Source: Fulvivirga aurantia
GTDB taxonomy: Bacteria; Bacteroidota; Bacteroidia; Cytophagales; Cyclobacteriaceae
Direction: 5' to 3'
Assembly (NCBI RefSeq): GCF_009711475.1
Contig: NZ_SMMD01000740.1
Span: 1 to 6,941, forward strand
DNA length: 6,941 nucleotides
Part shown: piece by piece, positions 1 through 6,941 of the stretch
Layout of the letters: the number at the start of each line of letters is the position of its first letter
How positions within the stretch are numbered: the first letter of the stretch is position 1
Program-made: the position numbers and the translations under genes
The notes under the pieces: generated by a model
Seen by the model: only the letters and a program-made list of their open reading frames with translations
What the model was told of the DNA's origin: nothing
Database searches by the model: none

Positions 1-38
1 TTTTTGTGTCAAGACAAAAAATGAAAAAAGCCTTTTTT
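1..38 (-). terminator. Possible weak terminator: tandem A/T hairpins downstream of the lipoprotein gene
   Basis: Two short inverted repeats lie just past the end of the minus-strand lipoprotein gene. One has arms TTTTTGT (1-7) and ACAAAAA (14-20) around a 6-base loop. The other has arms AAAAAAG (24-30) and CTTTTTT (32-38) around a single base, so its real loop would be at least three bases. Read on the minus strand, the region gives two T-rich tracts after GGC, as expected for transcript release. The stems are nearly all A/T and therefore weak, and in DNA this AT-rich such repeats arise by chance. The position is what supports the call; a terminator shared with a gene to the left is equally possible. 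Confidence 0.25.
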
Positions 39-95
39 AAATGCTTCCTCAATCAAATATAACTATCAAGAATACTATTTAAGTCGATAGAAAAA

Positions 96-653
96 CTAGT
101 TAATAAGCGATCCTGTCACCTGGAAATAAAGCGTGGCTTCAACATCAAAAGAAGCAGGCGCTTCACTTATAGCTCCTTGCATTCTGATCTTTATTGAACC
201 ATCCTCCGTGATACTATCTATAATCAGAGACTCCACACCATCTACCAAATCCTTAATAACTACAACTCCATTGTTATCATCAGCCTCTTTTAAATTGATA
301 GGCGTACCTATATTGATTTGTAAAATCTGTGAGTCATCAGCTGCTAATATAAAAGCTGTAGCTTGTGTGATATTTACATCCGGGCTGCCAACGAAATTAT
401 CGAATTCAATATAAATAGAATCGATTTCATAAGAATCAATACGATCGCCAAATTGTGTGACATCGCTATCTGAAGCTACGTCAATGGTCAGTGTTTGATC
501 AAATTCAGTCTGCGTATCCGTTGCAACAGACAAAGTCTGACTTACTTCACCATTTTGAGTAACAGTAAGCAAATCTGCAGCATCATCATCCCCACAAGAA
601 ACAGCAAGTATTGATATAAAAAGTAGCAGAAGGTAGTTTTTTCTTAGTTCCAT
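96..653 (-). CDS. Small acidic surface-exposed lipoprotein, function unknown
   Basis: The 185-residue protein starts with a type II signal peptide: charged MELRKN, a hydrophobic stretch at about residues 7-18, and a lipobox LAVSC with the lipidated cysteine at C20. The residues after it are GDDDAAD. In Bacteroidota, acidic residues immediately after the cysteine act as a lipoprotein export signal that sends the protein to the outer face of the outer membrane, so surface exposure is inferred. The mature part, about 165 residues, is acidic, has no cysteine other than C20, and shows alternating hydrophobic/polar stretches (for example SIYIEFDNF, VVVIKDLVD, SIKIRMQG, ATLYFQVTGS) suggesting a beta-sandwich or barrel. 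I see no catalytic motif and recognise no named family; it resembles uncharacterised Bacteroidota lipoproteins. The ATG at 653 is chosen because the signal peptide begins there; no Shine-Dalgarno sequence sits at normal spacing. The gene is monocistronic within the window, ends in TAG, and diverges from the addA-like gene with 147 bases between the starts. No functional link to DNA repair is implied. Confidence 0.85.
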   Translation of the reverse strand: MELRKNYLLLLFISILAVSCGDDDAADLLTVTQNGEVSQTLSVATDTQTEFDQTLTIDVASDSDVTQFGDRIDSYEIDSIYIEFDNFVGSPDVNITQATAFILAADDSQILQINIGTPINLKEADDNNGVVVIKDLVDGVESLIIDSITEDGSIKIRMQGAISEAPASFDVEATLYFQVTGSLIN

Positions 654-800
654 ATTTCTAATATTTTATTTCCTACTTAAGATACTGTTAATTGACATAA
701 AATGCTAGATAATGTAATACCACATCTTTATAAAATGATTAAATATTTGTTTGATTAAAATTTCCCGGACACCAGACAAGCGTTAATTTTACGATCGCGC
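654..800. promoter_or_regulatory. Divergent intergenic region carrying promoters for both directions
   Basis: These 147 bases separate the starts of the divergent lipoprotein and addA-like genes, so each promoter must lie here unless it is inside a gene. The sequence is strongly AT-rich except for the last 35 bases or so before the addA-like start. I found no exact Bacteroidota sigma-A element (TTTG and TAnnTTTG at normal spacing) on either strand. Neither start has a standard Shine-Dalgarno sequence: on the minus strand the nearest purine run, AGGA, is about 18 bases from the ATG, and before position 801 there is none. No operator-like long palindrome is visible. Confidence 0.45.
761..791 (+). 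promoter_or_regulatory. Weak candidate sigma-A promoter for the addA-addB operon
   Basis: TTTC at 761-764 and TAATTTTA at 784-791 are separated by 19 bases. They match the Bacteroidota primary sigma consensus (TTTG near -33, TAnnTTTG near -7) at 3 of 4 and 5 of 6 defined positions. If used, transcription would start only a few bases before the ATG at 801, giving a nearly leaderless message, which would fit the missing Shine-Dalgarno sequence. Matches of this quality occur by chance in AT-rich DNA, so this is only a candidate. Two exact TTTG copies at 746-753 have no partner element at the right distance. Confidence 0.2.
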
Positions 801-3800
801 ATGTCAAAAAACTTTCTCATATATAAATCCTCAGCCGGTTCTGGCAAAACCTACACACTGGCCAAATCATATCTCAAACTGGCACTCTCACATAAGGGCC
901 GTTTTAAACGAATTCTTGGTGTAACCTTTACCAACAAGGCCACTGAGGAAATGAAGCAGCGGATTATAAAATTTCTCACGTTGCTCAAAGATGGAGAGGA
1001 GCAAACTCTCGCTGACGAGCTTTGCCGTGATCTACAAATCGATCATGCCACACTCAAAAGAAAAGCCGCTTATACACTCTCTGACATCTTACACGACTAC
1101 AGTCGATTTGCGGTAGTAACGATAGACAGTTTTTTCTACCAGGTGATCAGAGCGTTTGCCAGAGAGATGGGATTACAAGGCAATTTTGCCATTGATCTCG
1201 ATACTGATATTGCGCTTCAAGAGGTCATAGATCGTATGCTTTCTGAAATTGGGGAAACTGAACACCGACAGCTACGCGCGTGGCTTACTCAGTTTGCAGA
1301 GGAACGAGTAGAAGAAGGCACTAGCTGGGACTTTAGACGAGATATCGCAGTTTTGGCCAGCGAGGTGCTCAAAGATGAGTTTAAAGAATTTGCAGATAAA
1401 CTCACAGATCTTGCAGAGCACCCAAAAGAATTAAAATCCCTTAAATCTGAGCTAGACAAAACTCAATACACATTTGAAAACAAGATAAAAGGACTGTGCA
1501 AGGAGGTTTTTAGCTACCTGGAGAGTAAAGGACTCTCAACAGATAGTTTTAAAAGCAAAGGCAATGGGCCCGCAGGCTTATTTGTGAAATTTGAAAAGCA
1601 AGAGTTTGACATCACAGAAAAGCGTAGAGCTGCAGCCGACAATATTGATGACTGGATAACGAAAACAGCTAAAAATAAAGAATTTCTCGAGCAATCGCTT
1701 TCAGATTTTGTTCTCCCAAAATATAACGAGCTAATTGATTATTACGATCAAAAGCATATCGAATATTACTCTGCCATTGAAGCCAAGCGCTATTTCTACA
1801 CGTTCGGAATTCTCACATATATCACTCGGTATTTGCAAATCTACCGTGACGAAAATGATGTCATGCTCATTTCTGATCTACCAGATTTTCTCAATCGAAT
1901 CATAGATGATAGTGACACCCCTTATATTTATGAAAAAGTAGGTAGCAGATTCGATAACTACCTAATCGATGAATTTCAGGACACTTCTACATACCAATGG
2001 AAGAACTTTAAGCCTTTGGTAAAAAATGCCACCGACCAGGGGCAGTTTAGTATGGTAGTAGGTGATGCCAAACAATCGATTTATCGCTTTAGGGGTGGCG
2101 ACTGGCGACTGCTACAGCATGAAGTTAAAACTGATATTGGCGAAGCGCTTTCCGAAGAACTAAACCTTGACACCAATTGGCGCAGTACGGCAAACATCAT
2201 CAATTTTAATAACAGAATTTTTAAGGAAATTCAGCCCCTGATGGAGTCTGAATATTTTGAAAACCCTTCCGATACACTGCAAAAAGCAATGGACGAGGTG
2301 TTTTCTACATTCAAAGACTCCTACCAGCATTTACCAAAAGGCAAAAATGACAACGAGGGTTTGGTTGAGCTTTCTTTCTTAAAAGAAGAAAAAGAGGCAG
2401 ACGAAAAATATAAAGACCTGGCCATAGAATACACCATCTCAAAGGTTGAGGAGATGCAAGACAAAGGCTACCAACTGCGAGATATGGCCATATTGGTGCG
2501 TACCAGCCAGGAGGGTCGGGATATTGCACATGCTTTTATTGAGCGCAGCAATTCAGGTGAGGCTATACCAGGCAAGCGCTACGATGTAGTCAGTAAAGAG
2601 GCCTTATACCTCACTTCAAGCCATGTGGTACAGTTTATCATAGCTGTTGTAAAATGGTTGCATGATGAGAAAAACCAGATAGAGCTGGCCAACTGGTATG
2701 CTACCTATTGCAAATACCTTACTGACGAGCCGATTAACGAGAGCGAGCTCTATTTGCATCTTGACCAGTGGCAGCAGCATGTGCCTGCAGAATTCCTCAA
2801 ACAACGCAATCAGCTTAAATCGCTACCGCTATACGAATTGGTTGAAGAACTGTGTCGCATTTTTGAACTTTCACGCATTCGCGAGGAGTATACTTACTTA
2901 CAAGGCTTTCAGGATGCAGTATTGGACTATTCTAAAAATGAGCGTGGAGATATTGCTTCATTTTTATTGTGGTGGGAAGAGGTGAGAAAAAACAGGTCAA
3001 TCATCATTTCTGATGACAATAATGCTGTAAAAATCATTACCATACACAAATCAAAAGGACTCGAATTTCCTGTTGTCATACTGCCTTTTGTTGATTGGTC
3101 GCTCGATAAGCAAAACCGGCTATCAGATAAAATTCTATGGTGTGAGGGCGTTTCTCACCCTCCTTTTGATAAAATGCCTGTAATTCCCCTTCGCTATGGA
3201 TCGGCTTTAGAAAAAACCTATTGGGCAGATATCTACTATCAGGAGAAGCTAAAAAATCTGCTGGACAGCCTTAATCTATTATATGTGGCCCTCACCAGAC
3301 CAGAGAAAGCCTTGTTTATGGCAAGCCCGATGGCAAAAAAAGATAAACTGAGCGCTGTGAGCGATCTTATGTTCAAACTAGCTTCAGTCATTAAACAGGA
3401 GGACCAATGGGATGAAGAAAACAGCAAATTAACTATCGGATCACTGCCTGCACCTAAAGCGGCAACAAGCGGTGGTGAAGAGGTAAGTTTGAGTGACTAT
3501 TACTCATACAACTGGCGCAAGAAGATACAGCTACAAATGAAAGATGCCGCTGCTGACAGCAAAAAGCATTTTAATGAAAAAGCACTTTACGGCATCACAC
3601 TACACGAAGTATTAAGTCGTGTTTACTATCACGAAGACTTAAAAAATCTGGCATCTCACGAGCTGTTTGGAGATATTGAAAACACTGTAAATGCACTCTC
3701 AGAGTACTTTCAGACCAATTGGAAAGTACAAACTGAGGTACCAATACTTTTACCCGGTGGTGATTTTAAACGTATCGACCGCATCAATAGCAATGGTCAA

Positions 3801-3959
3801 AAAATAGTATTGATTGACTATAAAACAGGTACCCAGCGCACAAAAGACCAGCAACAAATGAAGGCGTATATACGCATCATGCGAGAGGTGAAAGCACTAC
3901 CGGTAGAAGGTCTGCTTTTGTATTTAGAAAACCAGGAAATAGTGAAGGTAGAGGCATGA
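801..3959 (+). CDS. addA: AddA/RexA-like ATP-dependent helicase-nuclease subunit (UvrD superfamily 1A)
   Basis: This 1052-residue protein is the motor of an AddAB-type double-strand-break resection complex: it would translocate 3'-5' on DNA using ATP and cut one strand for RecA-dependent repair. Helicase motifs appear in order: Walker A SSAGSGKT (10-17, K16), Ia VTFTNKATEEM (41-51), Ib TIDSF (107-111), Walker B DEFQDT (390-395), III GDAKQSIYRFRGGD (421-434), IV NWRST (459-463), V TIHKSKGLEF (747-756) and VI YVALTRPEKAL (828-838). The C-terminal RecB-family PD-(D/E)XK nuclease (about 925-1052) has GxxxH (931-935, H935), FKRID (D993), IDYKTG (D1006, K1008) and QxxxY (1019-1023), so its active site looks intact. 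Walker A begins nine residues from the N-terminus; the start at 801 is therefore secure, and no other start codon lies in frame before the upstream stop at 756-758. The usual Q motif is absent. It is shorter than Bacillus subtilis AddA (1232 aa). Its stop overlaps the next gene by four bases. A RecB assignment is less likely because the partner is AddB-like. The symbol rests on domain architecture; automated annotation would often say only UvrD-helicase domain-containing protein. Confidence 0.95.
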   Translation: MSKNFLIYKSSAGSGKTYTLAKSYLKLALSHKGRFKRILGVTFTNKATEEMKQRIIKFLTLLKDGEEQTLADELCRDLQIDHATLKRKAAYTLSDILHDYSRFAVVTIDSFFYQVIRAFAREMGLQGNFAIDLDTDIALQEVIDRMLSEIGETEHRQLRAWLTQFAEERVEEGTSWDFRRDIAVLASEVLKDEFKEFADKLTDLAEHPKELKSLKSELDKTQYTFENKIKGLCKEVFSYLESKGLSTDSFKSKGNGPAGLFVKFEKQEFDITEKRRAAADNIDDWITKTAKNKEFLEQSLSDFVLPKYNELIDYYDQKHIEYYSAIEAKRYFYTFGILTYITRYLQIYRDENDVMLISDLPDFLNRIIDDSDTPYIYEKVGSRFDNYLIDEFQDTSTYQWKNFKPLVKNATDQGQFSMVVGDAKQSIYRFRGGDWRLLQHEVKTDIGEALSEELNLDTNWRSTANIINFNNRIFKEIQPLMESEYFENPSDTLQKAMDEVFSTFKDSYQHLPKGKNDNEGLVELSFLKEEKEADEKYKDLAIEYTISKVEEMQDKGYQLRDMAILVRTSQEGRDIAHAFIERSNSGEAIPGKRYDVVSKEALYLTSSHVVQFIIAVVKWLHDEKNQIELANWYATYCKYLTDEPINESELYLHLDQWQQHVPAEFLKQRNQLKSLPLYELVEELCRIFELSRIREEYTYLQGFQDAVLDYSKNERGDIASFLLWWEEVRKNRSIIISDDNNAVKIITIHKSKGLEFPVVILPFVDWSLDKQNRLSDKILWCEGVSHPPFDKMPVIPLRYGSALEKTYWADIYYQEKLKNLLDSLNLLYVALTRPEKALFMASPMAKKDKLSAVSDLMFKLASVIKQEDQWDEENSKLTIGSLPAPKAATSGGEEVSLSDYYSYNWRKKIQLQMKDAAADSKKHFNEKALYGITLHEVLSRVYYHEDLKNLASHELFGDIENTVNALSEYFQTNWKVQTEVPILLPGGDFKRIDRINSNGQKIVLIDYKTGTQRTKDQQQMKAYIRIMREVKALPVEGLLLYLENQEIVKVEA
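3944..3959 (+). promoter_or_regulatory. ATGA start-stop overlap coupling addA and addB translation
   Basis: The ATG of the downstream gene (3956-3958) shares four bases, ATGA, with the TGA stop of the upstream gene (3957-3959). A purine-rich GAAGG at 3944-3948 lies seven bases before the ATG and could act as a weak ribosome binding site. Such overlaps commonly allow a terminating ribosome to restart, which would help make the two subunits in equal amounts. The overlap is seen directly; coupling is inferred. Confidence 0.6.
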
Positions 3960-6826
3960 CAGCACAGCAAACATTTATAGCCGAAGTAGCTCAGCGCATA
4001 CTTACAGAAAATGCCAGCATGGAGGACATTGTAGTCGTGTTTCCAAATCGCAGGGCCGGTTTATTCTTTAGAAAAGAGCTTGCTCAACTCATCGATAAGC
4101 CGGTATTTATGCCTGAAGTATACAGTCTGGAAGACTACCTCATGCAGTTTAGCCCCTATCAAAAAATAGAGACGCTGGAAGCAATTTTTGAGCTGTTTGA
4201 AGTCTATAAGCTGGTCAAAAAGAAAAGCGAGACATTTGACAAGTTCTTTTTCTGGGGAGAAATGATCTTGCGTGATTTTGAAGAAATCGATCAGTACCTT
4301 GTTGAGACAAAGAAGTTATTTACAGGCATAAAAACTCAGAAAGAACTTGATGAGGCTTTTTTCTATCTCGATGAAGAAGACAAAGAAGTAATCCAATCAT
4401 TTTGGTCGAGCTTTCTACCAGACACAACTGCCACACAAAAGGCGTTTTTAGAAACCTGGCGCATATTACTACCGCTTTACGAGGGCTTTAAAGAAAGGCT
4501 CAGGCAGCAAGGGCGAGGTTTTGGAGGCATGATCTACCGTGATATTGCTGAGCGACTGGAAGCCGAAAAAATTAAACCAACGCATAAATTGTATTTGGCA
4601 GGTTTTAACGCACTTACTAAAAGTGAAGAAACGATCTTCAAATATTTTGTAAGAGAGGTAAGCGCAGAGATTATCTGGGATGTTGACGATTACTATTTCA
4701 GCAACCGGCAGCAAGAGGCAGGCACCTTTCTCAGAGAATACGCGGCTGACACATTACTCGGCAGGTCTTTTCCTAAAGAACCTCAAAATCGCATCAAACA
4801 ACCGAAAAAGTTTACAGCAACAGGTGTTTCTTTGGAGGTTGGTCAGGCCAAAACTATGGGTGAGGCGATTAAAGCGATAGCTCAGGCCCCTGATTTTGAG
4901 CCAAGTCGTACGGTTGTAGTGCTCCCTCAGGAGCATATGCTTTTTCCGGTTTTGCATAGCATACCAGATGTTGTAGACAAGGTCAATATCACCATGGGTT
5001 ATCCACTCAAAGACACCAGCGTTTATAGCCTCCTCGAAAGCGCGCTCGACCTGCAAAGACTACGCAAAACAAGCACCGTAAAGGGCATAAGCTTTTACCA
5101 CCGCCCGGTACAAGAGCTCCTCCTCCACCCTCTGCTTATGCCGTTGGAAGAAAATAAGGCTACACAATGGCTTGCTGAAATAAAAAAGAAAAACCGGATA
5201 CTCATCCCTGCAAAAGAGTTTGATTTTAAACATGAGCTGTTTCAATTTCTGTTTGCGGCCAACAATAATCCGGTGCAGTACCTCATTGATATTCTGCGTA
5301 AGCTGTACACTCATTGGCATGACAAGGACCGTGAATTAGAGACAGAGTTTATCAGTCGATTTTTTGAACAATTGCAGCATGTGGCTCATATGATTGGTGA
5401 CAAAGCCGATGCTTTGGGTTATGAATTTTTCACAGCACTTTTTAAACGTCTGGCTAGAAGTTTTAAGGTTCCGTTTACAGGAGAGCCGCTGGATGGTCTT
5501 CAGATCATGGGTATTCTTGAGACCAGAAACCTGGACTTTGATCGGGTATACATCCTCAACATGAATGAAGGTAGCTGGCCTGCACAACCCAGACGAGGTT
5601 CTTTTGTGCCTTACAACATAAGGAAAGCTTTTGGCTTGCCTGTTTATGAAAATAATGATGCCATGTATGCCTACCTCTTTTACCGCTTACTACAGCGTGC
5701 TAATGAGGTGCATTTCTACTACAACACAGTTTCTGAATTTAATGTAAATGGCGAAATCAGTCGTTTTGTAAGACAGCTTGAAGCTGAATCTGACCACACG
5801 ATCACGAAAAAGATATTAGCTAACCCGGTAAAAACGCAAAGCCTCTCAGCCATAACCATTAAGAAAACATCCGAGGTATTGCAAAAAATGCAACGCTTCA
5901 CCACGGGTTACGACTATCGCGACCAGTCAAAACTCACACCTTCGGCATTGATCACCTACCTGACCTGCCGCCTCAAATTTTACTTTAAGTACGTGGCAAA
6001 GCTGTATGAGGCCGATGATGTACAGGAAGAGATGGACGCAGCCGTTTTCGGGAACATCCTGCACAATGCCATGGAGATTTTGTATAAGGAGTTTACCAAA
6101 AAACAAAAACGCAGTACCATAGAGCCAAATGATGTGATGTATCTGCAAATGGGCATTCGGGGTGCTTTAAGAAAGGCTTTTGTTGATCATTACAACGCAC
6201 AAAAGGAAGAGAATTTTGAGCCTGAGGGGCGTTCAATTATCGCTTTTGAGATACTAGAAAAGTTTGCCAACGAGATCATCAAGCATGACGCTAAATATGC
6301 CCCATTTAGGGTACTCGGCCTGGAGGCAAGTACACGTGAGGGTTATCATGTAGATCTCCCCATTACCAGTGGTGGGCAAACCCTGGGTGTACGCATCAAA
6401 GGGATTATCGACAGAATTGACAGAAAAGGCGAAACTGTACGCGTGATAGACTATAAAACCGGTCGTGATGATAAAACCTACGAGTCGATTGAGAAGCTTA
6501 AAGACCGCACGAAAATAAAAGACAACAAAACCATTTTACAGGTCTTTTACTACAGCTATCTCTACTGGAAGAAAAATGGAGTTACTCATCAAATCGAGCC
6601 CGGCATTTTTAATAGCAAAGATTTATTTAAAGATGATTTTAGCTGGCGGGTGCACCATAAGAAAAGTAAAAATGAACTGCACGACTTCCGCCCCATGGCT
6701 GAAGAGTTTGAAGAATTTCTTACCGAGCTACTTTCAGAAATCTACGATCCTGAAGTCACCTTCGACCAAACCGATGACTACAAAAACTGTGAATATTGCC
6801 CTTATAAGGACATTTGTGGGAGGTAG
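3956..6826 (+). CDS. addB: AddB/RexB-like nuclease subunit with 4Fe-4S cluster (PD-(D/E)XK family)
   Basis: The 956-residue protein is the expected partner of the preceding helicase, forming the second nuclease of the resection complex. Its C-terminal nuclease domain (about 661-956) starts with TPSALITYLTC and contains GxxxH (699-703, H703), KGIIDRID (D819), VIDYKTG (D832, K834) and QxxxY (862-866). Four cysteines, C671, C945, C948 and C954, bracket the domain. The C-x2-C-x5-C spacing at the end equals that of the cluster ligands C1121/C1124/C1130 of Bacillus subtilis AddB, with C671 matching C801, so a 4Fe-4S staple is well supported. The N-terminal two thirds resemble a UvrD-like helicase without ATPase: there is VVVFPNRRAGLFFRKEL near residues 26-42 (Ia-like) and GILETRNLDFDRVYILNMNEGSWP (519-542, motif V-like), but no Walker A or DExx box. 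Bacillus AddB, 1166 aa, keeps a Walker A, so this one is shorter and motor-less. The start is fixed by the ATGA overlap. Some databases would call it only a PD-(D/E)XK nuclease family protein. Confidence 0.93.
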   Translation: MTAQQTFIAEVAQRILTENASMEDIVVVFPNRRAGLFFRKELAQLIDKPVFMPEVYSLEDYLMQFSPYQKIETLEAIFELFEVYKLVKKKSETFDKFFFWGEMILRDFEEIDQYLVETKKLFTGIKTQKELDEAFFYLDEEDKEVIQSFWSSFLPDTTATQKAFLETWRILLPLYEGFKERLRQQGRGFGGMIYRDIAERLEAEKIKPTHKLYLAGFNALTKSEETIFKYFVREVSAEIIWDVDDYYFSNRQQEAGTFLREYAADTLLGRSFPKEPQNRIKQPKKFTATGVSLEVGQAKTMGEAIKAIAQAPDFEPSRTVVVLPQEHMLFPVLHSIPDVVDKVNITMGYPLKDTSVYSLLESALDLQRLRKTSTVKGISFYHRPVQELLLHPLLMPLEENKATQWLAEIKKKNRILIPAKEFDFKHELFQFLFAANNNPVQYLIDILRKLYTHWHDKDRELETEFISRFFEQLQHVAHMIGDKADALGYEFFTALFKRLARSFKVPFTGEPLDGLQIMGILETRNLDFDRVYILNMNEGSWPAQPRRGSFVPYNIRKAFGLPVYENNDAMYAYLFYRLLQRANEVHFYYNTVSEFNVNGEISRFVRQLEAESDHTITKKILANPVKTQSLSAITIKKTSEVLQKMQRFTTGYDYRDQSKLTPSALITYLTCRLKFYFKYVAKLYEADDVQEEMDAAVFGNILHNAMEILYKEFTKKQKRSTIEPNDVMYLQMGIRGALRKAFVDHYNAQKEENFEPEGRSIIAFEILEKFANEIIKHDAKYAPFRVLGLEASTREGYHVDLPITSGGQTLGVRIKGIIDRIDRKGETVRVIDYKTGRDDKTYESIEKLKDRTKIKDNKTILQVFYYSYLYWKKNGVTHQIEPGIFNSKDLFKDDFSWRVHHKKSKNELHDFRPMAEEFEEFLTELLSEIYDPEVTFDQTDDYKNCEYCPYKDICGR

Positions 6827-6853
6827 GGGAAAATCACTCACTATTAGTAAGCC

Positions 6854-6941
6854 TTAATACCTCTTAATATTCCTGAAATCAGGAAAAGTCGGTCTGTTAT
6901 CTACAATAACTTCATGCAAGTTAAACTTTATAATCATAAAG
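6854..6941 (-). CDS. Possible 3' end of a convergent gene cut by the window edge
   Basis: On the minus strand a frame is open from the right edge to a TAA at 6854-6856. It gives 28 residues ending NRPTFPDFRNIKRY, and it would be convergent with the addB-like gene, leaving 27 bases between the two stops. Twenty-eight sense codons in AT-rich DNA are suggestive but not proof. An ATG occurs two codons in from the edge, so a 27-residue peptide wholly inside the window is possible but unlikely. The fragment is too short to assign to a family, and no function is proposed. Confidence 0.4.
   Translation of the reverse strand, partial: FMIIKFNLHEVIVDNRPTFPDFRNIKRY
6870..6885. repeat. Short perfect inverted repeat near the convergent gene ends
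   Basis: Arms TTCCTGA (6870-6876) and TCAGGAA (6879-6885) are perfect complements around two bases; a physical hairpin would have six pairs and a 4-base loop. It lies 44 bases after the addB-like stop, where a terminator could be expected, but no T-run follows on the plus strand, and it falls inside the possible minus-strand coding end. It may be a weak terminator, a protein site or chance. Confidence 0.3.

Noticed and set aside
21..62. A 13-codon plus-strand frame, MKKAFFKCFLNQI, in the left intergenic stretch.
   Set aside because: It is too short to separate from chance in AT-rich DNA; its first codons are the A-run and T-run of the possible hairpin.
63..90. Inverted repeat CTATC (63-67) with GATAG (86-90).
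   Set aside because: Five-base arms around an 18-base loop are expected by chance and no further pairing extends them.
133..414. A 93-codon open frame on the plus strand, opposite the lipoprotein gene.
   Set aside because: It is fully antisense to a gene with a clear signal peptide and lipobox, its composition is not protein-like, and no start signal precedes it.
654..760. A promoter for the lipoprotein gene on the minus strand.
   Set aside because: No TTTG occurs there on the minus strand, and the best TAnnTTTG-like match has only four of six defined bases, so no specific site is called.
2698..2985. A 95-codon plus-strand frame inside the addA-like gene.
   Set aside because: It is an out-of-frame shadow of a conserved helicase region and has no independent start context.
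4754..5056. A 100-codon minus-strand frame opposite the addB-like gene.
   Set aside because: It is antisense to a continuous coding region, rich in unlikely residue combinations, and without a promoter or ribosome site.
801..6826. The possibility that the helicase-nuclease pair is an anti-phage defence system rather than housekeeping repair.
   Set aside because: All motifs match AddAB repair subunits, there is no extra defence domain, and no mobile or defence genes surround it. Degradation of linear phage DNA would be a by-product of the normal role.

Overview
The window reads as an ordinary chromosomal segment from a member of the Bacteroidota. Three things point there. The helicase carries a GDAKQSIYRFRGGDW motif III typical of the Bacteroidota branch of AddA-like proteins. 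The lipoprotein has acidic residues directly after its lipid-attachment cysteine. The AT-rich leaders lack a convincing Shine-Dalgarno sequence. I cannot place it below phylum; a marine Cytophagales- or Flavobacteriia-like organism of moderate GC would fit.

Layout: positions 1-95 are AT-rich non-coding DNA with weak A/T hairpins that may end transcription arriving from the right. Positions 96-653 (minus) encode a small acidic surface lipoprotein of unknown function. Positions 654-800 are a divergent intergenic region that must hold the promoters of both flanking transcription units. Positions 801-6826 (plus) are a two-gene operon joined by a 4-base ATGA overlap: an AddA/RexA-like UvrD-family helicase-nuclease (1052 aa) and an AddB/RexB-like iron-sulfur PD-(D/E)XK nuclease (956 aa). 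From 6854 to the right edge there is a possible 3' end of a minus-strand gene running convergently into the operon.

The two large proteins should form one heterodimer. AddA supplies the ATP-driven 3'-5' translocation and one nuclease; AddB supplies the second nuclease, stabilised by a 4Fe-4S cluster, and a helicase-like body without Walker motifs. Together they would resect double-strand DNA ends for RecA loading, doing the job of RecBCD, and would also degrade linear foreign DNA. All expected helicase motifs of AddA (except a Q motif), both nuclease active sites and all four cluster cysteines can be read directly, so the complex appears functional.

I found no mobile element, CRISPR array, RNA gene or clear undescribed system. 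The points worth a second look are modest: the missing AddA Q motif, the Walker-less but otherwise helicase-like AddB, the gene order opposite to that of Bacillus addBA, and the surface-export signal on the lipoprotein.
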